DNA of 35,397 nt from Gallionella sp. (GTDB lineage Bacteria; Pseudomonadota; Gammaproteobacteria; Burkholderiales; Gallionellaceae), in contig JABEVG010000057.1 of assembly GCA_013044075.1 (NCBI GenBank), positions 1 through 35,397 on the forward strand, written 5' to 3'. Positions 1 to 8,992 of the stretch are shown one piece after another. The notes beneath the pieces are model-generated. The model was not told the DNA's origin. It saw nothing but the letters and a program-made list of their open reading frames with translations, and searched no databases. A program made the position numbers and the translations under genes. Position 1 is the stretch's first letter; each line of letters opens with the position of its first letter.

Positions 1-27
1 GGGAGGTCTATTTGGGGAGGGCGAAGC

Positions 28-513
28 ATGACAACTAAGCCGAAGGCGGTGAAGTCAAAGAAACCAGTATCCGCTGTCCCGCTTTTATTCGACCGCGTCC
101 GGGATATTCTCGAATCGGCGCGCAGCAACATTGCCCGCACAGTCAATACCACGCAGGTAGTGGCAAACTGGCTGATTGGGCGCGAGCTTGTAGAAGAGGA
201 GCAGCAAGGAAAACGCCGTGCTGGTTATGGTGCAGAGTTACTGCGTGAACTGTCCACGCGCCTGAAAGCAGATTTCGGTTCGGGCTATGGGGTGGACAAC
301 TTGGAGCTGTTTCGTCGTTTCTATCTTGAATATCCGCAACTGTTGCCAAAGGTAAATTCCGACGCAGTGCGTCGGAAATCTGCTCCCGCTGACAATTCCG
401 AGACAGTGCGTCGGAATTTGGGTGCATCAATGGATAGCAATGTTGCATACATTGCGAACGCAGTGCGTGCGGATTCACGGAATTCAAGAGCAGTGCCTAC
501 ACCTTTGCAGTGA
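28..513 (+). pseudogene. Truncated DUF1016 (YhcG-like) protein, N-terminal domain only
   Basis: The first ~105 residues match the helical N-terminal domain of DUF1016/YhcG proteins, including a VANWLIGREL-type helix and a YG..LL..LS..L segment. Intact members continue into a PDDEXK nuclease domain. Here that part is missing, and the frame runs through a low-complexity linker with repeated A-V-R-R motifs before stopping at residue 161. The start is supported by GGAGGG about 7 nt before the ATG. The stop overlaps a possible GTG start of the next fragment by 4 nt. The family is often linked to restriction-modification loci, which fits the neighbour. I read it as a remnant with its catalytic half deleted; a functional short protein is possible but unsupported. 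Confidence 0.6.
355..476. repeat. Palindromic mini-repeats inside the DUF1016 linker
   Basis: Positions 357-377 form a perfect palindrome with 10-bp arms around one central G (arm TTCCGACGCA). Positions 394-418 carry a second copy whose outer arms AATTCCGA/TCGGAATT pair perfectly around a 9-nt loop. A third, degenerate copy of the GCAGTGCGT core lies near 461-470. All copies are translated in frame and give repeated SDAVRRK/SETVRRN-like peptides. Confidence 0.7.
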
Positions 514-980
514 ATGAGCCACCTGCTGATTACCGGGTATCGCCCGCTGACAAGAGCAATATGGCTAAGTACGTGTTTGGTGGTTTCAAATGCTGCCTGT
601 ATCCGGTGCAGAAGTTCGACTCGGAAGCGGAACGTGTTTTAGCGGTCATTCTTGATCGTGATGCCGAGAAGTGGTTCAAACCCGCCAAGGGGCAATTCCA
701 GATTTTCTACAAACAGGGTGCCAACCATCAGGAGTACCAGCCCGATTTCGTCGCCGAGACGAAAGATGCGATCTTCATGCTAGAACCCAAGGCCAGTAAC
801 CAAATGGAAGATGCCACCGTCCTCGCCAAAAAGGAGGCGGCAATCCAGTGGTGTAAGAACGCCTCGGATTACGCTAGAGTCAACGGTGGTAAGCCTTGGT
901 GCTATGTGTTGATTCCGCACACTGCGATTGCAGTCAACATGACGGTGGATGGGTTGGCCGGGCAGTTCGGTTCCTACTAG
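474..980 (+). pseudogene. C-terminal remnant of a type III-like restriction endonuclease subunit (Res)
   Basis: This 5'-truncated frame encodes the C-terminal nuclease region of a DEAD/DEAH-box restriction subunit. Visible features are the segment AVNEPPADYRVSPADK, then YVFGGFK and LYPVQKF, and a PDDEXK-type core in which PDF is followed by an E-P-K (ExK) motif about 15 residues later. The helicase domains, normally many hundreds of residues, are absent. The only nearby start is GTG at 510, but homologous-looking sequence extends upstream in frame to about 474, so the gene was cut rather than naturally short. It follows directly from the DUF1016 fragment, suggesting a deletion joined the two. 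The nuclease core itself looks intact. Confidence 0.6.
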
Positions 981-997
981 AACTGGCGACATTGCAG

Positions 998-1627
998 ATG
1001 AATTTCGACTTCGCCACTCTTGATGCCTTGCGTCTCAGCCATCCCGCTTGGCGATTATTGCGTTCGGATCATGCACCTTTGATCGCGAGTTTTTTGCAGC
1101 GGGTCTTTATCGTGCCGAATGTGCGGGTCATGGCTGCTATCGGACAAGACATTGCCCTTGATGCAGCAAGCTTTGCCAGTTTGAATCCTAAAGTTTCGCG
1201 TGTATTCATTACCGAAAACGAGATCAATTTTTTAGTCTTTCCGCTGATAAAAGATAGCTTAGTCATCTTCGGGGCAGGGTATGGTTTTGAAATGTTGAGA
1301 CAAGCTCAATGGCTATCGCGTTGTCAGATTTATTATTGGGGCGATATTGATACTCATGGCTTTGCTATCTTGGATCAACTCCGTAATCAGTTTTCGCATA
1401 CAGAGTCATTTTTGATGGATAAAGCCACGTTGCTTAAGTTTGAGCCGCTTTGGGATGTTGAAGAGCAGCAAACACTGCGCGACTTGCCTAGACTCACTCT
1501 CGACGAACTGGCACTTTATAACGAGTTACGCGACAACCGGATACGTAAAAATCTTAGGCTTGAGCAAGAAAGAATCGGTTTTACTTGGTTTGAAACTGCC
1601 CTAAAAAGGCACTTAGATTACCAATGA
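998..1627 (+). pseudogene. Chimeric Wadjet remnant: JetA (DUF3375) start fused to JetD (DUF2220) end
   Basis: The 209-residue product has two unlike parts. Residues 1-~46 (LDALRLSHPAWRLLRSDHAP, then SFL.RVF..PNVRV) look like the extreme N-terminus of DUF3375/JetA. From about residue 50 it matches the C-terminal Toprim-like domain of JetD: RVFITENEINFL at 68-79, YYWGDIDTHGFAIL, S.LMD, and RLEQERIGF near the end. In an intact jetABCD operon these ends bound the whole locus, so one in-frame deletion would remove most of jetA, all of jetB and jetC, and the N-terminal half of jetD. ATG 998 is chosen because JetA similarity begins there; the frame is open further upstream without similarity. JetABC is an SMC (condensin-like) complex and JetD a nuclease that cleaves plasmids. 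This chimera cannot supply that complex. Misassembly is an alternative. Confidence 0.65.
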
Positions 1628-1843
1628 ATTTTCCTGTGGCAAAAATCGTATCACTTTTACCTGTGTTGTTAACCCTAAAGAAAATCTGGCTGGGGCCGAT
1701 AAGCTGGATAGGGGATAATCTATTCGTCCAGCGCGTCTCGGGCGGGTAAGGGGTGCCACACGCGGGATATGATCTTTGGACTTGTCCTTCCATACAAACG
1801 GCATGAGCGGTTCGTGACGAAATCCGATGCGACGAACAGGAAG

Positions 1844-3397
1844 ATGAACTCCACACTAAAAAAACTAACGAGCTCTCCTCTGGGTGCGGCGATCAAAGTC
1901 GTGCTTGCCATCCTGGGGGGCGAGTTCTTGATCATGGTGGCGATAGAGGGCGTGTTTACACCGCTCCTCGGCAAGGCGGTTCATCCTTTGTTCTGGGAGT
2001 TTCTGGACCCGATTCTGTTGTCGATCATCGTTTCTCCGGTGCTGTACTTTTTTGTGCTGCGACCTATGAATGCGCAGCAGCTCAAGCTGGAGCAGCAAAA
2101 GGACGAGCTTGGCATCGCCGCTGTTACTTTCAATGCCCAGGACGGGGTGATGGTCACTGACGCGAATCATACGATACTCAAGGTGAACCAGTCGTTCACC
2201 GCGATCACCGGTTACACCGGTGAAGAAGTGATCGGCAAGACGCCGGCAGTGTTGCAATCCGGACTGCAAGATAAGGAATTCTATCGGCTGATGCGGGAAA
2301 GCCTGGGGGCCAATAGATCCTGGCAGGGTGAGATATGGAATCGCCGCAAGAATGGCGAGATCTACCCCGAGTGGTTGACCATCACCTCGGTCACTGGTGA
2401 AACCGGAAAGATCTTCTACGTGGGTATTTTTTCGGATATCACCAAGCGCAAGTCGTACGAAGAGAAAATCAGTTTTATGGCTTACCACGACAAGTTGACC
2501 GGCCTGCCCAGCCGTGAGTTGTTTTATGACTGCCTGTCGCGGGCAATGTCACAGGTCAGGCGTAAACGCGATCATCTCGCGGTCTTTTTTCTGGATCTGG
2601 ATGGGTTCAAATCGGTGAATGACCAGCATGGCCATGAAGCCGGTGACAAGGTTCTGAAAGTGACGTCGCAGCGATTGCTGTCCTGCGTCCGGGAGGTGGA
2701 TACCGTGGCGCGATTGGGCGGAGACGAGTTCGCCGTTATTTTGAGCGGAATTGAGAATTCGGCGGACGTGGCGAGTGTCGCAAAGAAGATCATACAAAAC
2801 CTGTCCGATCCGGTGATATTGCAAAATGGGGATGAATGCGTGGTCGGGGTGAGCATCGGCATCGCGATTTATCCCGATAATGGTGCCGAAATCGACAGAT
2901 TGATGAGTGCCGCAGACAGTGCGATGTATGAGAGCAAGGCGAGCGGCAAGAACACCTATACTTTTTCCGCCGCACAGGCAGGCGGGGATGCGGATGGCGG
3001 GGACTGGATCGTACTGGACAAACACAATTTGTTGGGTGTCCCGGAGCTGGACCGAGAGCATCTGGAGTTGGCGAATTTGCTGAACAAACTGAATGCTGCG
3101 GTGATAGCCAATCAATCCGCCGAGGTCACGGCGCGGCTGCTCACGAAGTTGACTTCGCAGATATTGTTCCATTTCCAAAATGAAGATCGGCTGATGGATA
3201 AATATGGTTCACCCGATAAGGAAGCGCACAAAAGTGAACACCAGCGACTGATTGAGACAGTGGGATACCTGAAGGACAAATTCAACCAGGGTGGCGAGAT
3301 GATGGCATTGCACTCGCTCAAGGAGTGGTTGCTCGGCCATATAGCCGGTTCGGACAGGCAGCTGGGTGAATATATCGCGCAGTATCGCGAAAAATAA
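1844..3397 (+). CDS. Membrane PAS-GGDEF diguanylate cyclase with C-terminal hemerythrin domain
   Basis: The 517-residue protein has two N-terminal membrane segments (~16-38 and 55-78), a PAS domain (~92-210), a GGDEF domain (~215-375) and a bacteriohemerythrin-like domain (~390-517). The GGDEF motif is at 292-296, with the inhibitory RxxD site at 283-286 exactly five residues upstream, so an active, product-inhibited cyclase is expected. All seven classical hemerythrin iron ligands can be assigned: H406, H443, E447, H462, H466, H499 and D504. The domain should therefore bind a di-iron centre and O2 or NO, controlling or reporting on c-di-GMP synthesis. ATG 1844 is preferred over the in-frame ATG at 1769 because the latter adds a charged stretch before the first membrane segment. 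It is the first gene of the signalling operon. Confidence 0.85.
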   Translation: MNSTLKKLTSSPLGAAIKVVLAILGGEFLIMVAIEGVFTPLLGKAVHPLFWEFLDPILLSIIVSPVLYFFVLRPMNAQQLKLEQQKDELGIAAVTFNAQDGVMVTDANHTILKVNQSFTAITGYTGEEVIGKTPAVLQSGLQDKEFYRLMRESLGANRSWQGEIWNRRKNGEIYPEWLTITSVTGETGKIFYVGIFSDITKRKSYEEKISFMAYHDKLTGLPSRELFYDCLSRAMSQVRRKRDHLAVFFLDLDGFKSVNDQHGHEAGDKVLKVTSQRLLSCVREVDTVARLGGDEFAVILSGIENSADVASVAKKIIQNLSDPVILQNGDECVVGVSIGIAIYPDNGAEIDRLMSAADSAMYESKASGKNTYTFSAAQAGGDADGGDWIVLDKHNLLGVPELDREHLELANLLNKLNAAVIANQSAEVTARLLTKLTSQILFHFQNEDRLMDKYGSPDKEAHKSEHQRLIETVGYLKDKFNQGGEMMALHSLKEWLLGHIAGSDRQLGEYIAQYREK

Positions 3398-3434
3398 ACG
3401 TATACAGTACGCGATTCAAATTGACGAACAACCC

Positions 3435-6074
3435 ATGCCGCCCCGACTGGGCAGTACATATCCAATGACAGCCACGCATGCCATGCCGTCGAAATACGGA
3501 TCCATTTTTCTGAAGTTCCTGATCGCATACGCCCTCGTCATGCTGGTTCTGTCGAGCCAGGGAGATGAGCAATTTGAGCATCTGCATCTGCTACTGGATA
3601 CCAGCAGTGCCATTCTGTCCATGCAGCTTGCCTTGTTCATGCTGGGTAAACAGCACGCCATCGAGCGCAATGTGTACCACTATCTGGTGATCGGATTCGG
3701 CATCACATCCGGCACTGAGGCGTTGCACGCGCTGACCGGCATTGAGTGGAACGGCTCCATGGAATGGATCGAGACCTATGCGCATATTATCCGTCCCGCC
3801 ACCTGGCCGCCCACCACCTATCTCTTGCCCCTGTCTCTGGTTGGGATGTTGTGGCTGCAACATCGAAAAATCTCATTGAGCACCAACTGGTTTGTGGCGG
3901 GCATGGTCATCGCCGCCCTCATGCTGCTGGTGTTGTCGGCGACGCTGCCGAAATACGTGGACACGGGCATCCTGGGTATCCAGCGTCCGGCTTTGGTCCC
4001 GCTGGCGTTGCTGTGGCTGATGGCCATCGTGATGTGTTGGCGTGTCCGTGCCAGCCATCCGCTGTATGAGGGGCTGGCGTGGATGGGTGTACTACTCTTC
4101 GTGTCCGACTTGTGCATGCTGTATTCCACTTCGCCGCATGAAAAATTCGCCATGATGGCTCATTCGGGCAAGCTCTTTGCCTACTTGTTCTTTTACATTG
4201 TCCAAGTGCGCATCGCCGCAGCGGACAGTGAAGCGCGCAGGCAGGCGGAGCATGAGTTGCGCGACAGTGAGCAACGCTTTCGATTCATGATGGAAACCTG
4301 TCCTACTGCGGCGCGCATTGCCAAATCGGATGGGCGCGATGTGATCTTTTTCAACCGCAGTTATGTCGCGTTGATCAATACCACACCCGAGCAGGCAAGC
4401 GGAGTGAATCCCGCGAGCTATTACGCGCACCCCGAAGATTACCGCGACATTCTGCAGCGTCTGGGAAGGGGGGAGCAGATCTTCGACCGCCTGGTCGAAC
4501 TCAACATTCCCGGTGCGCAGACCAAATGGGCACTCGCTTCCTATCTGCCCATCCAGTATCAGGGGGAACCGGGGGTGTTGGGCTGGTTCCACGACATCAC
4601 CGAGCGTATCCAGATGGAACGCATGAAGAGCGAATTCATCTCCACCGTCAGCCACGAATTGCGCACACCGTTGACTTCGATACGCGGTTCGCTCGGCCTG
4701 ATCATGGGCGGAGTGGCGGGCGAATTGCCGGCGCAGGCCAAGGTTTTGGTGGACATCGCGCACAAGAACAGTGAACGCCTGATCATGCTGGTCAACGATA
4801 TTCTCGATATGGAGAAAATCGAGGCGGGCAAAATGGAATTCCAGCTTCAAGCGGTCGAGTTGCTGCCGCTGGTGAAACAGGCGTTGGAAGATAACCGGGC
4901 CTACGCCGAGCAGTACAAGGTCGCTTTTGCACTGGCGTGCGAGCCGACCGAAGCGAGGGTGTATGCGGATCCGAACCGCTTGCAGCAGGTGCTGGCCAAT
5001 CTGTTATCCAATGCCGCCAAGTTTTCTCCGGCGGACGACAACGTGATGGTCAGGGTAACCCGTGACGGAAAAAACATACGCGTGGCGGTGAGCGATCATG
5101 GCAGTGGTATTCCGGAACAATTCACTGGTCGGATCTTCCAAAAATTCGCCCAGGCAGATTCATCGGATACGCGCAAAAAAGGCGGTACCGGATTGGGGCT
5201 TTCTATCACCAAGGCGATCATCGAACAAATGGGTGGCCGGATAGGTTTTGATTCGCAACCGAACGTGTTGACGACATTCTGGGTCGAGCTTCCGGTCTGG
5301 CAAGAGAACGGGCTGGTCGCGACCGGCGCGCTGATGGCCGTATCCCTGAAACGTGTGCTGATCTGCGAGGATGATCAGGATATCGCTGCCCTGCTGCGCA
5401 TGATGCTGGAGCAAGCCGGACTGTCGGCCGATATTGCCTGTAACGCGGAGCAAGCCAAGCAGATGCTGGCGCAGCGCAGCTATGCGGCGATGACGCTCGA
5501 TCTGGGCTTGCCCGATCAGAAAGGTACCTCGCTGATCCGCGAGCTGCGTTCCGCAGAGGCAACCGCCACCTTGCCGATACTGGTGGTGTCGGCTCAGGCT
5601 GTCGAGGGACACAAGGAGTTGAACGGCGAAGCTTTCAGTGTGGTCGACTGGATCAGCAAGCCCATCAACCAGGAGCAGCTGGTGCAGGCATTGAGGCAGG
5701 CGGTCGGGCAGGTTTCACCGACTCGTGCGGTCGTGCTGCATATTGAAGATGATGCGGATGTCGTTCAGGTGGTGGCGGGCATCGTCGGGGATGTGGCCGA
5801 TGTGGAGGGTGCGGCCTCCCTGTCCGATGCGCGGCGCAGGTTGTCGGAAAGGCATTATGATCTGGTCATTCTGGATATGACGTTGCCGGATGGGTCAGGC
5901 AAGGAGTTGTTGCCTTTGTTGAGCAGTACCTCCCCCCCGATTCCCGTGTTGGTGTTCTCGGCCAACGAGATGGGGAGAAATGAAATGCAGGAAGTCGCTT
6001 CGGTGCTGGTCAAATCGAAAACCGATAATGCCCAGTTGCTGGAAACCATCAAACGGTTGATCGGAGTTCAATAG
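3435..6074 (+). CDS. Membrane hybrid histidine kinase with PAS and two receiver domains
   Basis: The N-terminal ~250 residues contain about eight hydrophobic segments resembling a MASE3-type membrane sensor (LLDTSSAILS and EALHAL motifs); that assignment is tentative. A PAS domain follows, then HisKA with phospho-acceptor H407 in SHELRTPL and an HATPase domain with N box (NLLSNAAKF), G1 (DHGSGIP), F and G2 (GGTGLGLSI) boxes. Two receiver domains close the protein, with phospho-acceptors D689 and D814. The second receiver ends VLVKSK, with a lysine at the usual conserved place. Start choice is uncertain: GTG 3366, ATG 3435, 3465 and 3483 are all in frame and none has a clear ribosome site. The next gene begins 1 nt after the stop, implying one operon and a multistep phosphorelay. 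Confidence 0.85.
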   Translation: MPPRLGSTYPMTATHAMPSKYGSIFLKFLIAYALVMLVLSSQGDEQFEHLHLLLDTSSAILSMQLALFMLGKQHAIERNVYHYLVIGFGITSGTEALHALTGIEWNGSMEWIETYAHIIRPATWPPTTYLLPLSLVGMLWLQHRKISLSTNWFVAGMVIAALMLLVLSATLPKYVDTGILGIQRPALVPLALLWLMAIVMCWRVRASHPLYEGLAWMGVLLFVSDLCMLYSTSPHEKFAMMAHSGKLFAYLFFYIVQVRIAAADSEARRQAEHELRDSEQRFRFMMETCPTAARIAKSDGRDVIFFNRSYVALINTTPEQASGVNPASYYAHPEDYRDILQRLGRGEQIFDRLVELNIPGAQTKWALASYLPIQYQGEPGVLGWFHDITERIQMERMKSEFISTVSHELRTPLTSIRGSLGLIMGGVAGELPAQAKVLVDIAHKNSERLIMLVNDILDMEKIEAGKMEFQLQAVELLPLVKQALEDNRAYAEQYKVAFALACEPTEARVYADPNRLQQVLANLLSNAAKFSPADDNVMVRVTRDGKNIRVAVSDHGSGIPEQFTGRIFQKFAQADSSDTRKKGGTGLGLSITKAIIEQMGGRIGFDSQPNVLTTFWVELPVWQENGLVATGALMAVSLKRVLICEDDQDIAALLRMMLEQAGLSADIACNAEQAKQMLAQRSYAAMTLDLGLPDQKGTSLIRELRSAEATATLPILVVSAQAVEGHKELNGEAFSVVDWISKPINQEQLVQALRQAVGQVSPTRAVVLHIEDDADVVQVVAGIVGDVADVEGAASLSDARRRLSERHYDLVILDMTLPDGSGKELLPLLSSTSPPIPVLVFSANEMGRNEMQEVASVLVKSKTDNAQLLETIKRLIGVQ

Positions 6075-6075
6075 C

Positions 6076-6459
6076 ATGCAGAAATCAATGAAGCCTTCGG
6101 TAGTGGTGGTGGACGACGACAGTATGATGAGAGAGATGCTGAAACTCATCCTGCTTAGCGAGGACTATCCGGTGGTCGGCGAAGCGGCCAACGGTCAGGC
6201 GGCGATCGCGCTGTGCGCCAGGGAGAAGCCCGGTCTGGTGTTGCTCGATATCAATATGCCAAAGATGGATGGCATGCAGGCACTGGAAGAAATTCACAAA
6301 GCCAGCCCGGCAACGGTCGTGTTGATGGTGAGTGCCGAGGCGACCCTGGACAAGGTGCGCGAGGCGATGGAAAAAGGGGCGGCCGGTTTTGTGGTCAAGC
6401 CACTCAATCCGGCCAGCGTTCTGGACAGGGTGGCGAAGTGTTTCAACGGAAAGAAATAA
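6076..6459 (+). CDS. Stand-alone CheY-like receiver protein
   Basis: This 127-residue protein is a single receiver domain with no output domain. The acidic pocket (DDD at 13-15), phospho-acceptor D58 in LLDINMPKMDG, S86 in the switch position and the conserved lysine in VVKPL are all present. The ANGQAAI and GAAGFVVKP segments resemble CheY/Spo0F-type proteins. The ATG lies 1 nt after the kinase stop, so translational coupling is likely. It probably acts as a phosphate shuttle or diffusible messenger between the upstream hybrid kinase and the HPT domain encoded two genes downstream. The exact partner is inferred from position only. Confidence 0.85.
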   Translation: MQKSMKPSVVVVDDDSMMREMLKLILLSEDYPVVGEAANGQAAIALCAREKPGLVLLDINMPKMDGMQALEEIHKASPATVVLMVSAEATLDKVREAMEKGAAGFVVKPLNPASVLDRVAKCFNGKK

Positions 6460-6461
6460 CG

Positions 6462-6851
6462 ATGGAAGACCGGCTGAAGTGTGTTTTGTATGTGGAGGAT
6501 GAGCCTGACATCCAGGTTGTGGCGCGGCTTGCGCTCGAAGTCTTGGGGGGCTTTACCGTGGAAATCTGCAGTTCGGGTGAAGAGGCGATGGTACGCGCGC
6601 CTGAGTTTAAGCCGCAGCTTATCCTGCTGGATGTGATGATGCCCGGCATGGACGGACCGACCACACTGGAACGGTTGCGAGTCCTGCCCCAGTTTTCCGC
6701 CACGCCTGTCGTGTTTATGACCGCCAAGGTGCAGCCGGATGAGGTGGCTCGGTACAAGGCGTTGGGTGCGGTGGATGTGATTCCCAAGCCCTTTGATCCG
6801 ATGACACTGGCGGGGAAAGTTCAATCCATATGGGAGCGTTGTCATGCTTGA
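6462..6851 (+). CDS. Second stand-alone receiver protein
   Basis: This is a 129-residue single receiver domain of the PhoB/PleD type: acidic pocket VEDE at 11-14, phospho-acceptor D57 in LLDVMMPGMDG, threonine in FMTAK and conserved lysine in PKPFDP. ATG 6462 is chosen because receiver similarity begins immediately; the same frame is open back to 6213 only as a shadow of the previous gene. GGAAAG upstream may serve as ribosome site. It starts 2 nt after the previous stop and overlaps the next gene by 8 nt, so all the signalling genes are tightly coupled. Lacking an output domain, it likely relays phosphate or regulates a partner by binding. Confidence 0.85.
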   Translation: MEDRLKCVLYVEDEPDIQVVARLALEVLGGFTVEICSSGEEAMVRAPEFKPQLILLDVMMPGMDGPTTLERLRVLPQFSATPVVFMTAKVQPDEVARYKALGAVDVIPKPFDPMTLAGKVQSIWERCHA

Positions 6852-8493
6852 TCCTGCAGAACTGCAAGCCAAACTCCAGTTGCTAAATGATGCCTATGCC
6901 GCACAGTTACCCGAAAAATTCAGGCAGATCGAGCAGGCCGGAGAGTCGTTGCGGCAAGCCGTGTGGGACGAGGAGGGATTCCAGATCTTGCATCGTCTGG
7001 TACACAGCTTGTCCGGTTCCGGCAAGACTTTTGGCTTTTCCGCGCTCAGTGAGGCCGCGCGCGCGCTGGAAAATGAGCTCAAGCTGATCGGGGAAGCGAA
7101 GCAGGTATTGGACGATGCACAGCGCGACCGGATAGGACACTTGCTACGCGAGTTGGAATGTTCGGCATCACAACGCGACTCTGCGGTCGTCCTCCAGTCC
7201 GAGTCGATCGCGACTTCTACGCCCAGCCCTACGGCGAATTTCTCCGGCCGGATTTGCGTGGTGGAAGACAATCTGGAGATGGCCGATGAACTGCAGGCTC
7301 ATCTGAGTTATTTCGGGTATGAGGTGAGCGTGTTCCTGACGCTGGATGATTTCCGCCGCGCCATGCCCCGGCATTCCAACGATGTGGTGCTGATGGATGT
7401 CAATTTCCCGGAGGATAGCTTGGGTGGCATCCATGTCATGACCGAACTGCAACGGGGTCGAGATGTTCCGCTCCCCGTCATCTTCCTGTCCGCACACAAC
7501 GGTCTGGATGTCAGGCTCGGAGCCGTACGGGCCGGGGGCGTTGCCTACCTGAACAAACCCGTGAATATCGGCATTCTGGTCGATAAGCTGGATGCGATGA
7601 CTTCGACCCAGGTGTCAGCGGCGTACCGGGTCTTGATCGTGGATGACTCGGCCAGCCTCGCGAGTTATTACGCCGAGATGCTGAAACAGGCGGGCATGAT
7701 CGTCCGAGTGGTGAACGACCCGCTCGAAGTGCTGGGGCCATTGTTCGATTTTTCTCCGGATCTGATACTGGTGGATATGTACATGCCGGGATGCACTGGC
7801 ACGGAGCTGGCTCAAGTCATTCGGCAAATCGATGAGTTCATCAGCATCCCCATCGTGTTCCTGTCTGCCGAAACCGATCTGGGCAAGCAGCTTTCCGCTG
7901 TCGGTTTTGGCGGCGATGACTTTCTCACCAAACCGATAGAAGCGGAACATCTGGTCGCTTCGGTGACCAGCCGGATCAAACGTTCCCTCGTGCTGCGTTC
8001 TTACATGGTGCGGGACAGTCTGACCGGTCTGCTCAATCACACCGCCATCAAGGATCGTTTGGCACATGAGCTCGCTCGGGCCAAGCGGCAAGGAAAATCG
8101 CTGGCCTTTGCGATGCTAGACATCGATCATTTCAAGCAGGTCAACGATGCCTATGGTCATCCGGTTGGAGATCGCGTGATAAAAAGCCTTTCGCGGCTGC
8201 TCAAACAACGTTTGCGCGAGAACGATCTGGTGGGACGGTATGGCGGCGAGGAGTTTGCCGTGATTCTTGCCGATGCGGATGCGGCGGCGGCGATGAAAGT
8301 GCTGGATAGCATACGTGAAGACTTCTCCCGGTTGCGACATTTGGCAGAAGACCAGGAGTTTTCCACCAGTTTCAGCTGCGGGATTGCGGATAACTCGAAT
8401 TTTGGCGAGGGCTCAAAACTGACCGATGCCGCTGACAAGGCCCTTTACAAAGCCAAGCACGCGGGACGCAACCGGATACTGATCGCCGGGTGA
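6844..8493 (+). CDS. HPT-REC-REC-GGDEF phosphorelay diguanylate cyclase
   Basis: The 549-residue protein begins with a histidine phosphotransfer domain (~1-110) carrying H54 in the [12 protein letters not shown] motif. Two receiver domains follow (phospho-acceptors D185 in LMDVNFPED and D311 in LVDMYMPG), then a GGDEF domain (~385-549). The catalytic motif is GGEEF at 467-471 with an RxxD inhibitory site at 458-461, so c-di-GMP synthesis with product inhibition is expected. The REC-REC-GGDEF part resembles PleD; the added HPT makes the protein both a phosphorelay node and an output. No membrane segment is seen, so it is likely cytoplasmic. It overlaps the preceding receiver gene and closes the operon. 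Confidence 0.88.
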   Translation: MLDPAELQAKLQLLNDAYAAQLPEKFRQIEQAGESLRQAVWDEEGFQILHRLVHSLSGSGKTFGFSALSEAARALENELKLIGEAKQVLDDAQRDRIGHLLRELECSASQRDSAVVLQSESIATSTPSPTANFSGRICVVEDNLEMADELQAHLSYFGYEVSVFLTLDDFRRAMPRHSNDVVLMDVNFPEDSLGGIHVMTELQRGRDVPLPVIFLSAHNGLDVRLGAVRAGGVAYLNKPVNIGILVDKLDAMTSTQVSAAYRVLIVDDSASLASYYAEMLKQAGMIVRVVNDPLEVLGPLFDFSPDLILVDMYMPGCTGTELAQVIRQIDEFISIPIVFLSAETDLGKQLSAVGFGGDDFLTKPIEAEHLVASVTSRIKRSLVLRSYMVRDSLTGLLNHTAIKDRLAHELARAKRQGKSLAFAMLDIDHFKQVNDAYGHPVGDRVIKSLSRLLKQRLRENDLVGRYGGEEFAVILADADAAAAMKVLDSIREDFSRLRHLAEDQEFSTSFSCGIADNSNFGEGSKLTDAADKALYKAKHAGRNRILIAG

Positions 8494-8536
8494 GTCATTG
8501 CCAGAGGATGAACAGAAAAGCGATGCGACACCAGGC

Positions 8537-8941
8537 ATGAGCGACGACAGCGAAAAATTGCGCATCGACAAATGGCTGTGGGCGGCGCGCTTCCACAAGA
8601 CGCGCAGCCTCGCTGTCGAGGCGGTGGAAAGCGGCAAGGTGCTGGTCAACGGCGTGCGGGCGTAACCGGCCAAGACCGTTGGCGCGGGAGACAAGCTGGA
8701 GCTGCGTCTCGGACGTTTTCAATTTCTGATAGAAGTGCTGGCGGTCTCGAACAAACGCGGGCCGGCATCCGAGGCGCAAAAACTCTACCGCGAGACCGAT
8801 GCGAGCCGCGAGCAACGCGCCCTACTTGCCGCGCAACTCAAAGCCGAGGCACCGCTGTTCGTGTTCAAAGGGAGACCCAGTAAACGCGACCGCCGCCAGA
8901 TCGCAAAATTCAAAAAACATGGCGGGCAAGGCCAGGCATGA
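8537..8941 (+). pseudogene. hslR: hslR-like S4 RNA-binding protein gene interrupted by one stop codon
   Basis: The frame from ATG 8537 encodes an S4 domain typical of Hsp15/Hsl[18 protein letters not shown], then [11 protein letters not shown]. Codon 43 (8663-8665) is TAA, and the same frame continues without shift as PAKTVGAGDKLELRLG to a normal lysine-rich C-terminus (FKGRPSKRDRRQIAKFKKH) and TGA at 8939-8941. Full length would be 134 residues, normal for the family. HslR binds stalled 50S subunits carrying nascent chains. A single substitution (for example AAA or CAA to TAA) explains the break. A sequencing error is the main alternative, since nothing else in the gene looks decayed. Confidence 0.8.
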
Positions 8942-8992
8942 ATTGCGTGCGACAACATGGCACGGCTATGCCATCGACACGCAGTGCCCAGT

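Noticed and set aside
896-997. Longer start for the jetA/jetD chimera at 896
   Set aside because: The extra 34 residues overlap the Res fragment and have no similarity, while JetA similarity begins at ATG 998.
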